Of a DNA stretch of 64,000 nt, positions 18,969 to 26,934 are shown in pieces; within the stretch, counting starts at the first letter, position 1; the number at the start of each line of letters is the position of its first letter. The notes beneath the pieces are model-generated. The model had not been told where the DNA came from, ran no database searches, and worked only from the letters and a program-made list of their open reading frames with translations. The DNA lies in the NCBI GenBank assembly GCA_024637195.1, contig JAGXFN010000009.1, positions 84,229 through 148,228 of the forward strand, written 5' to 3'. The DNA comes from Arcobacter sp. GTDB taxonomy: Bacteria; Campylobacterota; Campylobacteria; Campylobacterales; Sulfurimonadaceae. Made by a program: the position numbers and the translations under genes.

Positions 18969-19793
18969 CTATATTTTCAGAAGGATCTTGTCCAAAAGCG
19001 CGGTCGGCAGAAGACGTTTTAAAAAGCCCAAAAGATGCGTGGCAAAGGTGTTGTAATACCTCGGATGCGGTTTTTCGGACTCAAGCGCATTGATGATATT
19101 GGCGATAACAACATCAGGATTTTTTGTAAAAGAGGAGCTTTTTTTCTTCCCCTCCTGACCCAAAAGTTCTCTTTTATACGCCTCTGAAAAGACGCTGTTC
19201 TCTCCGTCGACATGCTCAAAATATTTTTTAGTCGCATTTTTTCTAAAGTCGGAGTGGACCGGGCCCGTGTTGATCGTGATGATGTAGATCTCTTCCTCAG
19301 CCAATTCCAGACGCAGGGTGTCGCTAAGCCCCTCTATCGCATACTTGCTCGCATTGTAAGCTCCTCTGAAACGCAGCGCAATGAGTCCCAGGACAGAAGA
19401 GTGCTGAAGGATGCGCCCGTAGCCCTGAGCACGCATAATGGGGATGACCTGGCGGGTCAGCTCATGCAGTCCGAAGAGGTTGGTTTCGAACTGCTCTTTC
19501 AAGACCGCCGTCGAAATGTCTTCAAGTGCTCCGGGTTGGCCGTAGCCCGCATTGTTGAAAAGGGCGTATAGTTTTCCGCCTGTCTGTGCCAGGATCTCCT
19601 GAAGTGCCTGCGAAATGGTTTCGGGCTTTGTGACATCAAGAAGGTAGGCAGTAAGGCCCTCATCTTTCAGACGCGCCACATCTTGAGCTTTTCGGGCAGA
19701 GGCGAAGACGCTATAGCCGCGCGCGTGAAGATAGTGTGCCGCAGCGTAACCGATGCCGCTGGAACAGCCTGTGATAAGTATTGTTTTATTCAT
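18969..19793 (-). CDS. Short-chain dehydrogenase/reductase (SDR)
   Basis: Classical SDR oxidoreductase of 274 residues with the NAD(P) motif TGCSSGIG near the N-terminus, NNAGYGQPG, an SSVLG segment containing the active-site Ser, and the catalytic YNASK (Tyr and Lys). The C-terminal AFATHLLGFLKRLLP-type hydrophobic helix suggests membrane association. The ATG at 19793 gives the usual SDR N-terminus (MNKTILITG); an upstream in-frame ATG at 19865 would add an unlikely 24-residue leader. The substrate cannot be inferred. It is divergent from the permease gene. Confidence 0.88.
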   Translation of the reverse strand: MNKTILITGCSSGIGYAAAHYLHARGYSVFASARKAQDVARLKDEGLTAYLLDVTKPETISQALQEILAQTGGKLYALFNNAGYGQPGALEDISTAVLKEQFETNLFGLHELTRQVIPIMRAQGYGRILQHSSVLGLIALRFRGAYNASKYAIEGLSDTLRLELAEEEIYIITINTGPVHSDFRKNATKKYFEHVDGENSVFSEAYKRELLGQEGKKKSSSFTKNPDVVIANIINALESEKPHPRYYNTFATHLLGFLKRLLPTALLDKILLKI

Positions 19794-19887
19794 GGGCGCT
19801 ATTTTAGCGAAATTTATTAACAGATATAAAAGCATATTCATATACAATGCGTTAAGCAGACCCATAATTTAAACGAAAGAAGGAAAT

Positions 19888-20943
19888 TTGGAATATCTTA
19901 CACTTTTCATAAACGCACTCTTCGATCTGAGCAATGCGATGGCACCGTATATATTGTTCGGTCTTATCTTTGCGGGTATCTTGCATGAGTTGGTACCCGA
20001 AAGCCTGGTGACAAAACATCTGGGCAAGGAAAATATCTCTTCGGTGATCAAAGCAACGATTTTCGGCATCCCCTTGCCTGTATGTTCCTGCGGTGTCATT
20101 CCTCTGGCGACGAGCATTAAAAAAAGCGGAGCAAGCAAGGGCGCAACTCTCTCTTTTTTGATCTCAACACCGATTACGGGAGCAGACTCTATCTTGGCGA
20201 CTTACGGGATGTTTGGCTGGGCCTTTACGCTCTATCGTGTTTTCACTTCGATGCTGATCGCGATGGTTGCGGGTGTTTTGACTAACTTTTTTGACCAGGT
20301 CCCTGCCGTTAAAAGTCCCTCCTATGTCTCATTTTCAACACAGCCCGCAGCCAATGAGAGCTGCTGTTCCACAGCTTCATGCTGTGAGAGGAGTCCTTCG
20401 GAAAAGTTTTCAATTACCAAGGCATTCAGATATGCTTTTGTCACTCTCTTGGGAGATATTGCCAAGCCACTGTTCTGGGGTCTGGTCATCGGTGCGCTGA
20501 TCACTGTGGCGATACCGAAAGACCTGAGCGATATTTTAGTAGAGTATGCGTGGCTCTCTTATGTGATTGTCATTCTTATTGCCGTGCCGATGTATGTCTG
20601 CGCTACGGCCTCGCTTCCTATAGCTGCAGCCTTGATGCTCTCGGGTGTAAGCGCGGGTGCCGCCTTCGTCTTTTTATCAGCAGGACCCGCTACCAATACG
20701 GTGACGATAGGGGTCGTCAAAAAGATGCTGGGAACGCGATCGCTGTATATCTATCTAGGAAGCATTGTCGTCGGCAGCATGCTCTTTGGTTTCGGGCTGG
20801 ATTATCTCTTTTCTGTTTCGCAGATTGATCCTCGTTCTTTGGTCAGTATGGACGAGGAGCCTGGAGTAGTTGCCGTGGTGAGCAGTGTTGTTTTATGGAG
20901 TTTTGTCCTCTTTTTCTTGTTCAGGCCCTATTTTAAAAAATAG
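19888..20943 (+). CDS. YraQ/SO_0444-type permease, putative Cu/Zn efflux transporter
   Basis: Polytopic inner-membrane protein of 351 residues with about eight hydrophobic segments. Two family blocks are evident: GIPLPVCSCGVIPLATSIKKSGAS near residue 60 (shown in shortened form as PVCSCGVIPLATS) and VPMYVCATASLPIAAALMLSG near 230, with LSAGPATNTVTIG following. Between the halves is a Cys-rich cytoplasmic or periplasmic loop, NESCCSTASCCERSPSEKF, typical of the SO_0444 subgroup proposed to export Cu or Zn. The start is TTG with AAGGAAA as ribosome site. No ArsR-type regulator is adjacent, so regulation is not visible. Confidence 0.85.
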   Translation: MEYLTLFINALFDLSNAMAPYILFGLIFAGILHELVPESLVTKHLGKENISSVIKATIFGIPLPVCSCGVIPLATSIKKSGASKGATLSFLISTPITGADSILATYGMFGWAFTLYRVFTSMLIAMVAGVLTNFFDQVPAVKSPSYVSFSTQPAANESCCSTASCCERSPSEKFSITKAFRYAFVTLLGDIAKPLFWGLVIGALITVAIPKDLSDILVEYAWLSYVIVILIAVPMYVCATASLPIAAALMLSGVSAGAAFVFLSAGPATNTVTIGVVKKMLGTRSLYIYLGSIVVGSMLFGFGLDYLFSVSQIDPRSLVSMDEEPGVVAVVSSVVLWSFVLFFLFRPYFKK

Positions 20944-20944
20944 C

Positions 20945-21175
20945 TCAAACGGAAAGGTCCTGCGTAGTTGTGTCCATAAAAAGATGCAAATAACCGAAGT
21001 ATTTTATCTTGTCAAGGTTTTTATCCAGATCAAGATCGTTCTTGATCTCATTGAGGCAGGCTTTAATCTCATTGTCGCTAAGATCGCCAAGATAGCGATA
21101 GCCCTTGTTCTCATCAATGCTAAAACGGACCAAGCGGTGCGTCTGTACTTCTTTGTCTGATATCCATAGTTTCAT
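20945..21175 (-). CDS. Small hypothetical protein, paralogue of the next gene upstream
   Basis: A 76-residue soluble protein of unknown function. It aligns end to end with the protein at 21202-21426: both have MKLWxSD, HRLVRF, GYxYLGDL, a short helix, DLDLDKNL and KYFGYLxLF in the same order. The start at 21175 is chosen because it aligns with the paralogue; a start four codons earlier exists. It lies 1 nt from the end of the convergent permease gene and is the last of a three-gene minus-strand group. Confidence 0.7.
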   Translation of the reverse strand: MKLWISDKEVQTHRLVRFSIDENKGYRYLGDLSDNEIKACLNEIKNDLDLDKNLDKIKYFGYLHLFMDTTTQDLSV

Positions 21176-21201
21176 GGATGATATCATAGCAGAGATTTTG
21201 C

Positions 21202-21426
21202 CTAAGAGCGTTTTGTTTTCGCGATGACAAAGAGATTTAGGTAGCCGAAATATTTGAGAGTTTCGAGGTTTTTATCGAGGTCAAGATCGGGTTTGATCTC
21301 TTTGAAAAGAGTCCTGATCTGCTCATCGTCAAGATCACCGAGATAGGCATAACCGCTGTGCTGCTCCCCGTAAAAGCGTACCAGACGGTGGCTGGGGGCT
21401 TTTTCATCAGACATCCAGAGTTTCAT
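21202..21426 (-). CDS. Small hypothetical protein, tandem paralogue
   Basis: A 74-residue protein whose sequence parallels that of the downstream gene at 20945-21175 (shared MKLW-SD, SHRLVRFY, GYAYLGDLDD, DLDLDKNLETLKYFGYLNLF), showing a recent-to-moderate tandem duplication. No known motif is visible; the acidic, helix-strand pattern suggests a small globular cytoplasmic protein. Its ATG overlaps the stop of the gene at 21426-21773 (ATGA), so the three genes form an operon. Confidence 0.72.
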   Translation of the reverse strand: MKLWMSDEKAPSHRLVRFYGEQHSGYAYLGDLDDEQIRTLFKEIKPDLDLDKNLETLKYFGYLNLFVIAKTKRS

Positions 21427-21773
21427 CAGTTTTCGCTAATCGCACTGATGCTCAGCAACAGCAGCTGTTTGAGTGAAGAAGTGTCTAGATGAAAAAAGAG
21501 CAAGGCATCTTCATACTCCTCATCCAAGGGCGCGACCTCTTGGATATTAACATCGCATTTTAGAGATCTGAGTGCGTCAGTCGGTTCGCTGAAAAGTATG
21601 CTGGCCGTCTCTTCCTTAACCCGATCTTTTTGAATGAGAAGGTAAAAATGAGTACTGTCTTTGACGTAAAGCTGAGAAAGGGACAGCTTCTCTCTCTTTT
21701 CGCCTCGTAAAAGATAAAAGCTCTTTTGAGTCTGAATATAGCGGACATGGAGTTTTGAAAGTTCTGCTGGCAT
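21426..21773 (-). CDS. Hypothetical protein, 115 residues
   Basis: Unrecognised, probably cytoplasmic protein. It starts MPAELSKLHVRYIQTQKSFYLLRGEKREK and is strand-rich with a hydrophobic C-terminus (LKQLLLLSISAISEN). The ATG at 21773 gives a compact protein; an upstream GTG at 21821 would extend it by 16 residues. It is translationally coupled to the paralogue pair downstream, which suggests a shared but unknown process. Confidence 0.62.
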   Translation of the reverse strand: MPAELSKLHVRYIQTQKSFYLLRGEKREKLSLSQLYVKDSTHFYLLIQKDRVKEETASILFSEPTDALRSLKCDVNIQEVAPLDEEYEDALLFFHLDTSSLKQLLLLSISAISEN

Positions 21774-21879
21774 TGTGCATCCTATATGAATAATAAGTGT
21801 ATTATGCTGGTTTTTTACCAAAAGAAGGGTGAAATTAAAATTAAGACAATGTGAACTCTTTTGAAAATTAGCTCATTTT

Positions 21880-22347
21880 TTACAGATGCGTCGGCGGGTC
21901 GATATCTTTGTGAAGGTTGCTGATGAGGTAGTAGGTGACACCAAGCGACAGGACGACGGCTGCGGTAGCGAAGATATGAATAGCAGAGAGCATATCGAAG
22001 TCTATGATAATAACCTTCCTTGCAATCGCCATTAAGGCCGTTGCAACAACCAGCTTTATGGGGATAACGTCTGTTCTTAAGTACATCACGATGTTTTGAA
22101 AAATCTCTACGGCGATCAGTACTGCAAGAAAAGCGGCAAAGGTTTTAAATATATCTGCTATTCTTAGCAGCATAAAAGGCGGCGCTGTCAGATTTTGATA
22201 GAGTACATAGATGACATCAGCAACGCCCCAAAATATTACAACCACCATTAAAATAGCCAAAGCCTTGACGGCAATTTTTATCGCTTTGTGCAGAAAAGCG
22301 ATAAGCTTGTCATCATGTTCTGTCGGTAGTTCATCATGTTTTTCCAC
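21880..22347 (-). CDS. PsiE-like (phosphate-starvation-inducible) membrane protein
   Basis: Inner-membrane protein of 155 residues with four hydrophobic helices (about 27-50, 65-85, 98-118 and 125-145) and the family phrases LIAVEIFQNIVMYLR and ATALMAIARKVIIIDF, which match the PsiE family. The biochemical role of PsiE is unknown. The start is GTG at 22347 with AGAGGAAA upstream; a -10 box lies further upstream. It is monocistronic and divergent from the LRR-kinase gene. Confidence 0.82.
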   Translation of the reverse strand: MEKHDELPTEHDDKLIAFLHKAIKIAVKALAILMVVVIFWGVADVIYVLYQNLTAPPFMLLRIADIFKTFAAFLAVLIAVEIFQNIVMYLRTDVIPIKLVVATALMAIARKVIIIDFDMLSAIHIFATAAVVLSLGVTYYLISNLHKDIDPPTHL

Positions 22348-22393
22348 AGTATTTCCTCTATTTTAGGAGCTGTTTTTTTTCAGATTAAGAAGG

Positions 22394-22399
22394 ATTATA
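22394..22399 (-). promoter_or_regulatory. Probable -10 box of the psiE-like gene
   Basis: TATAAT on the minus strand (ATTATA on plus) about 47 nt upstream of the GTG start, in the gap between the divergent psiE-like and LRR-kinase genes. Confidence 0.4.
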
Positions 22400-22483
22400 G
22401 CATAAGCACGCAAAGAGAGCGGGGTTAAAATCTAAAGCTTCTTTTCGCTAGAATCCGTGAAACAATTCATAAAAAAGGCACCT

Positions 22484-23740
22484 ATGCATACCTTGGCAGA
22501 GCTTCGTTCCGGCGCGTTAAAAGGGATAAAACGGCTTACTCTTTGTGAAAATCTGAGTGTTTTTCCCCCTGAGATATTTGACCTGGCACAGACTCTGGAG
22601 ATTCTTGATCTGAGCAACAATGCCCTAAGCCATATCCCTGAAGAGATCAGCCGTCTTACAAAACTCAAGATCGCCTTTTTTTCAAACAACAACTTTACAG
22701 AAGTGCCCTCGGCATTCAAAAACTGCAAAAATCTCTATATGCTGGGCTTCAAGGCAAACCGGATCGAACGTTTTGACGAGGATATCCTCCCGCTGGGTAT
22801 CAGCTGGCTGATCCTGACTGACAACAAGATCAAGCACCTTCCGCGTTCGATAGGCAAACTGCACAAACTGCAAAAATGTGCCCTCGCCGGAAATCAGATC
22901 GAAAGACTTCCTGATGAGATGGCTGCGTGCAGAAACCTTGAACTGCTCCGTCTCTCGGCCAACCGTATAGAAGTATTGCCCTCTTGGCTGCTGAACCTTC
23001 CCAAACTCGCTTGGCTGGCTTTCTCTGGAAACCCCTGCGCACATTATGGCAAGGTTTCGCATCCTGAGACAGCCTTTTCGCAACTTGAAGTGCATGAGCT
23101 TTTGGGCGAGGGCGCATCAGGGGAGATCTTTAGAGGCTACTCCCGAGTGCATAAAAAAGAGGTGGCCATCAAGTTCTTCAAAGGCGAGGTGACCAGCGAC
23201 GGCTACGCCAAAGACGAGATGCATGCTTGCATGAGCGCGGGCGAGCATCGCCACCTCATAAAGGTATTCTCAACGATAGAAGGGGGAAAGCGTTTAGGGC
23301 TGCTGCTGGAATACATCCCCGCACGCTACAAGAACCTCGGTTCGCCGCCTGACTTTGAGAGCTGTACCAGAGATACCTTCGAGAAGGGAGAAACCTTTGC
23401 TATAGCAGCGGTGTATGAAGTTGCAAAAGCGATTGCTTCGGCTGCGGCGCATTTGCATGAGAGAGGTCTGATGCACGGCGATCTTTATGCGCACAATATC
23501 ATGATCGACGCGCAGAACAGCTGCTATCTGGGTGATTTCGGTGCGGCAAGTTTTTATGAGAGAAAGAACAGGGACTTTGAGAAGATCGAAGTGCGGGCTT
23601 TTGGCTGTTTGCTGGATGACCTCTTGTCGCGTTGCTGTGAAAAGGAGTCTGAAATCTATAAAAACCTTGACATGCTAAGAAAGAGATGTTTAAATGAACA
23701 GACCCAGACCCGACCGCTCTTTTCACAAATGATGTTTTAG
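22484..23740 (+). CDS. Leucine-rich repeat protein kinase (Ser/Thr-kinase-like)
   Basis: A 418-residue soluble fusion. Residues about 15-185 hold seven or so leucine-rich repeats (phrases LEILDLSNNALSHIP, LILTDNKIKHLP, LLRLSANRIEVLP). Residues about 205-418 form a eukaryotic-like kinase domain: Gly loop GEGASGE (208-214), the VAIK lysine (230), catalytic HGDLYAHN (331-338, HGD in place of HRD) and the metal-binding DFG (351-353). All key catalytic residues are present, so activity is plausible. No membrane segment is seen. The ATG at 22484 follows AAAAAAGG; a GTG at 22457 would add nine residues. No phosphatase or obvious substrate is adjacent. Similar LRR-kinase fusions are annotated sporadically in Proteobacteria. 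Confidence 0.9.
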   Translation: MHTLAELRSGALKGIKRLTLCENLSVFPPEIFDLAQTLEILDLSNNALSHIPEEISRLTKLKIAFFSNNNFTEVPSAFKNCKNLYMLGFKANRIERFDEDILPLGISWLILTDNKIKHLPRSIGKLHKLQKCALAGNQIERLPDEMAACRNLELLRLSANRIEVLPSWLLNLPKLAWLAFSGNPCAHYGKVSHPETAFSQLEVHELLGEGASGEIFRGYSRVHKKEVAIKFFKGEVTSDGYAKDEMHACMSAGEHRHLIKVFSTIEGGKRLGLLLEYIPARYKNLGSPPDFESCTRDTFEKGETFAIAAVYEVAKAIASAAAHLHERGLMHGDLYAHNIMIDAQNSCYLGDFGAASFYERKNRDFEKIEVRAFGCLLDDLLSRCCEKESEIYKNLDMLRKRCLNEQTQTRPLFSQMMF

Positions 23741-23744
23741 GCTT

Positions 23745-24164
23745 TTAGGGATCTGTATACATCTCAAGCGCAGTTTCGAGGTTATCAAGCATCTCCTCCT
23801 TCTCTACAAAACCTATGATCTCCCAATACCCCTCCTCACTCTTTGGTTTGACAAAAAAGATCGTCGGTACTCTTGTTGTATGAAATTTTTCAGGGTAACT
23901 GCTTCTGTCACGGTTAAGGAGAAGAGGAATTACCCCTTTTGAAACGGCTGCTTTGACCTCTGTTTGGCTGAGCGTGCGGCTTTCGAGTCTTTTGCACCAG
24001 GGGCAGAAGTCCGTAACTTGCACCAGCATGATGGGTTTGTCCGCTTTCAAAGCGGCTTGCAGGGTCTTCTCATACTCGGTGAAGTAGCTAAGTTCCTGCG
24101 CAACCGGCGCGGCGAAAAGAAAAAAGCTCAAAGAGATAAGCAGTAAAAGAGTTTTCATCATCAT
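23745..24164 (-). CDS. Exported thioredoxin-like protein
   Basis: Predicted periplasmic thioredoxin-fold protein. A signal peptide (MMMKTLLLLISLSFFLFAAPVAQ, about 20 residues) precedes a domain with the redox motif CPWCKRLE and the cis-proline region TRVPTIFFV. The 139-residue length fits the small thioredoxin_7/SoxW-like group that reduces or handles periplasmic disulfides. Three consecutive ATG codons precede the signal peptide; the first follows AAGGATATG. It ends 4 nt from the convergent LRR-kinase gene. The partner protein is unknown. Confidence 0.85.
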   Translation of the reverse strand: MMMKTLLLLISLSFFLFAAPVAQELSYFTEYEKTLQAALKADKPIMLVQVTDFCPWCKRLESRTLSQTEVKAAVSKGVIPLLLNRDRSSYPEKFHTTRVPTIFFVKPKSEEGYWEIIGFVEKEEMLDNLETALEMYTDP

Positions 24165-24183
24165 ATCCTTTGTACGAAGTTTA

Positions 24184-24199
24184 ATTATAAAAAAGTATA
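24184..24199 (-). promoter_or_regulatory. Overlapping -10-like hexamers upstream of the exported thioredoxin gene
   Basis: On the minus strand TATACT (24199-24194) and TATAAT (24189-24184) lie 20-35 nt before the start codon in an AT-rich stretch. Either could act as -10; no convincing -35 is seen. Confidence 0.4.
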
Positions 24200-24243
24200 A
24201 ATATGTTTTGGGGATGAGAAGAGGATTAATCTGAAAAGTTAAG

Positions 24244-24262
24244 CTTCCTCCTGAAGAGGAAG
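24244..24262 (-). terminator. Hairpin downstream of sppA
   Basis: A 7-bp perfect inverted repeat CTTCCTC / GAGGAAG with a 5-nt loop, 4 nt beyond the sppA stop codon. On the minus strand it is followed by CTTAACTTTTC, a weak U-tract, so it is a plausible but modest intrinsic terminator. Confidence 0.45.
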
Positions 24263-24266
24263 GCGG

Positions 24267-25133
24267 CTACTTGAGAGTAAGATTGGAGAGATAAGTGCCC
24301 AGAAGAGAAGCGGTTTCGCCGCTGATTTGATGTATAAAAGACTCGAACCTGTCTTCTTCGAGCCAGACGGGTTCTTTGACCTTGGCCAGTGAAGCCAGGG
24401 CATTTTCGGCGTCATAGCCGACACCGATCGTGTCGATGAGTCCGACCGCTTTCGCCTGCGATGCCGTAAAGATATGGGCATCTGCAAACTGTGTATGTTT
24501 TGCGGGGTCGAGATTACGTGCAAGCGCGACATCATTGACAAAAAGAGCATAGGTGTCATTGACGACCTTCTCAAGTTCTGCGGTCTCATAGTCTGTCCAG
24601 GCGCGAGTGGCGGTGCCGACTTCTTTATACTTTCCTGCTTTGACAGTCTGCGCAGAGACGCCGATTTTTTGCGCCAGCTCTTCAAAGTTGCTGCCTTGCA
24701 TGATGACGCCGATGGAGCCGACCATAGAGCCGGGGTTTGCATAGATCTCGTTCGCATAGATCGATGCATAGTAGGAGCCGCTGGCAATTGTGCCTGCTGC
24801 GTAAGCGATGACGGGCTTGCTTTCCTTGAGCCGCTTGATCGCTTCCATGATCTCTATAGAAGGAGAGACCGCACCACCGGGGGAGTTGATGACAAAGAGC
24901 ACCCCTTTGATGTTTTTGTTCTTGCGAAGTTTTTCAAGCTGATCAACCACCGCAGTGGCGTCGATGATCACACCTTCCAGATTTACCTTAGCGAGATTTG
25001 CCGGGACCAACTCTGCCCCGCTGGGCGAAAAGATCAAAAAAAGCAGCAGCAGAAAAAGCATTGCTTTGAAGTGGTTTTGAATAAACTTCATGACTGCTAA
25101 AAAGGGTGAAAAAAACTGTTTGATTCCGTCCAT
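24267..25133 (-). CDS. sppA: Signal peptide peptidase SppA (short, 36K type)
   Basis: Membrane-anchored Ser/Lys protease that degrades cleaved signal peptides in the inner membrane. The 288 residues have an N-terminal transmembrane helix (about 22-40), the substrate-groove phrase VLFVINSPGGAVSPS, the nucleophile region GTIASGSYYASIYA and the general-base lysine in TVKAGKYKEVG. This is the single-domain type, about half the size of E. coli SppA. Its ATG overlaps the stop of the deaminase gene upstream (TAATG), forming a two-gene operon. Confidence 0.93.
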   Translation of the reverse strand: MDGIKQFFSPFLAVMKFIQNHFKAMLFLLLLFLIFSPSGAELVPANLAKVNLEGVIIDATAVVDQLEKLRKNKNIKGVLFVINSPGGAVSPSIEIMEAIKRLKESKPVIAYAAGTIASGSYYASIYANEIYANPGSMVGSIGVIMQGSNFEELAQKIGVSAQTVKAGKYKEVGTATRAWTDYETAELEKVVNDTYALFVNDVALARNLDPAKHTQFADAHIFTASQAKAVGLIDTIGVGYDAENALASLAKVKEPVWLEEDRFESFIHQISGETASLLGTYLSNLTLK

Positions 25134-26344
25134 TAGACTTCCTTGCCGTTGATGTAGATAGCTGAGATCGGATACTGATGCAAGATAAGATGCAAGATAA
25201 GCTGTTCATTAGGCTCTTCTTCCAAAGAGAGGACCAGCAGGTCTGCATTTTTACCCTCGGCGATCTCGCCGGTGTTGAGATTAAGCGCCTTTGCTGCCGC
25301 TATTGTAACAGAAGTCAGCAAATCCTTTGCCAGCGCCAAAAGATCCGTCTCTTTGTGCATAAACAGGGCAATTTTCATCTCTTCAAAGAGATTGAGCTCA
25401 TAGTTTGAGCTCAGTCCGTCTGTTGCACAGAGCCAGCTGAGTTTTTCAGCTTCGAGGGCATCAAGGTCAAGCGCGCCGTTGCCCAGAAGCCGGTTGGAAA
25501 TGGGGCAGTGGATAACGGTATGGCCTCCTGTCTTGAGCACCTGGAGCTCTTTTTTGTTGGCATGGACAACATGGGTAAAGAGGGTCGGCGTCTCTTTAAA
25601 AAGTTCTAAAAATGCTTCAGAAGTGTTGACGGCGTACTCCTGACTTAAAAACTCTTTGAAAAATGGCTTGAAGTCGCCGCTGTTTTGATCCAGCCAGGCC
25701 CGCTCAGCCGGGCTCTCCATGTAGTGTGCAGAAACGCTATAGCCGCGTGCATTGGCCAAAAAAAGCGCTTTCTTGATCAAGGCCGGATGGACAGAGTAGG
25801 GCGAATGGACGGCTATAGCAGGATGGAATCCCTCTCTTTTGATGCTTTCCGAGGCTTCAAGACGCGCATTAAAATCGCCAAAAAGTGTGTCTGCCATATT
25901 TGCCTGTGAGCCGATGACCTCGTTGAAAAAGACAACGTTCTGTTTGGCCTCTGCCGCAGCATCGAGATCCATGCCATGAGAACTAACTGCACCGAAGGTC
26001 GTGATTCCCGAGCGCAGCATCTTTTCGGTCGCATTTTTCATGCATTCGTTGTCGCAGTTGTTGATGAGCTCTTCGCGGTTTTCGATTACGCTGTGCAGCC
26101 AGGGGAGGAACTTGCCGTATTTAAGACGGGTTTTGTTGGCGGAGAACTCCAGATGGACATGAGCATTGATGAGTCCGGGCATGACCAGAGAGTAGGGTGG
26201 AGTGTCGATGACTTCGGCCTGCGGATAGAGGGCCAAGAGCTGATCGAGCGGGGCGATCTTCAGTATGGTCTTATCAAAAGCGATAGATTGCCCGCTGAGT
26301 ATTTCATTGTTGTGCAGGAGATAAGAGACGTTGAGTATTTTCAA
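25133..26344 (-). CDS. Aminodeoxyfutalosine deaminase (amidohydrolase family)
   Basis: Metal-dependent deaminase predicted to convert 6-amino-6-deoxyfutalosine to 6-deoxyfutalosine... more precisely futalosine-type intermediates in menaquinone synthesis, as described for H. pylori HP0267. The 403 residues show the amidohydrolase pattern: PGLINAHVHLEFSANKT (metal HxH), AVHSPYSVHP, the HC motif in HTVIHCPISNRLLGNG, and the catalytic Asp in CATDGLSSN. The start is TTG at 26344. A general chlorohydrolase role is the alternative, but the family similarity and the phylum's quinone pathway favour this call. It is co-transcribed with sppA. Confidence 0.85.
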   Translation of the reverse strand: MKILNVSYLLHNNEILSGQSIAFDKTILKIAPLDQLLALYPQAEVIDTPPYSLVMPGLINAHVHLEFSANKTRLKYGKFLPWLHSVIENREELINNCDNECMKNATEKMLRSGITTFGAVSSHGMDLDAAAEAKQNVVFFNEVIGSQANMADTLFGDFNARLEASESIKREGFHPAIAVHSPYSVHPALIKKALFLANARGYSVSAHYMESPAERAWLDQNSGDFKPFFKEFLSQEYAVNTSEAFLELFKETPTLFTHVVHANKKELQVLKTGGHTVIHCPISNRLLGNGALDLDALEAEKLSWLCATDGLSSNYELNLFEEMKIALFMHKETDLLALAKDLLTSVTIAAAKALNLNTGEIAEGKNADLLVLSLEEEPNEQLILHLILHQYPISAIYINGKEV

Positions 26345-26415
26345 AATTTTAAGAGCCTTTAGAAAGTATTGTAGGAAGTATAGTGAAACTAAAAAAAAAT
26401 TATGCTTTACAAAGG

Positions 26416-26426
26416 TATAATATAAT
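26416..26426 (+). promoter_or_regulatory. Probable -10 region of the aroQ-folK-flagellar operon
   Basis: Two overlapping TATAAT hexamers (26416-26421 and 26421-26426) about 25-30 nt before the aroQ start, in an AT-rich gap. No clear -35. No sigma-54 or sigma-28 motif is evident here, which would fit housekeeping transcription of this otherwise flagellar operon. Confidence 0.5.
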
Positions 26427-26449
26427 TAAAATAAGATACAAGGTTAAGA

Positions 26450-26932
26450 ATGAAAGTTGTAGTGATCCAGGGACCAAATTTAAATATGCTTGGCGTTCGT
26501 GAACAAAACATTTACGGACCGATGAAACTAGAGCAGATCCATGCGCAGATGAAAGAGTTTGCTGATCAAAACGGGATAGAGGTTGAATTCTTCCAAAGCA
26601 ACTTAGAGGGCGAGATCGTTGACCGTATCCAAGAGTGTCTGGGCGACGCCAACGGGATCATCATCAATCCGGCGGCATACACGCACACCTCTATCGCGAT
26701 CCGTGACGCGATCTCGGCTGTCTCGCTTCCGACGATCGAAGTGCATATCTCCAATATCCACCGCCGCGAAGAGTTCCGCAAGACCAACATGATCGCACCG
26801 GTATGCGCCTCATCGGTTGTCGGTTTCGGTCCTTTCGGATACCATCTTGCAATGACGGGCATGACTCAGATCTTCTCAGAGATCCAGGCGATGCAAGAAG
26901 CGCAAAAACAGCAAGCAGCAGCTCAAGCATAA
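26450..26932 (+). CDS. aroQ: 3-dehydroquinate dehydratase, type II
   Basis: Third step of the shikimate pathway. The 160 residues contain the type II signatures: [16 protein letters not shown] (active-site Tyr), [23 protein letters not shown] with the catalytic His, and [12 protein letters not shown]. The C-terminus ends in an unusual Ala/Gln-rich tail ([10 protein letters not shown]). It heads the run aroQ-folK-flhF that I recall being conserved in H. pylori (where pepQ intervenes). Confidence 0.96.
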   Translation: MKVVVIQGPNLNMLGVREQNIYGPMKLEQIHAQMKEFADQNGIEVEFFQSNLEGEIVDRIQECLGDANGIIINPAAYTHTSIAIRDAISAVSLPTIEVHISNIHRREEFRKTNMIAPVCASSVVGFGPFGYHLAMTGMTQIFSEIQAMQEAQKQQAAAQA

Positions 26933-26934
26933 GT

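Noticed and set aside
24239..24787. A 182-residue open frame on the minus strand inside sppA
   Set aside because: It lies in another frame of the same strand over sppA, which has clear family motifs. The open frame is a by-product of codon use.
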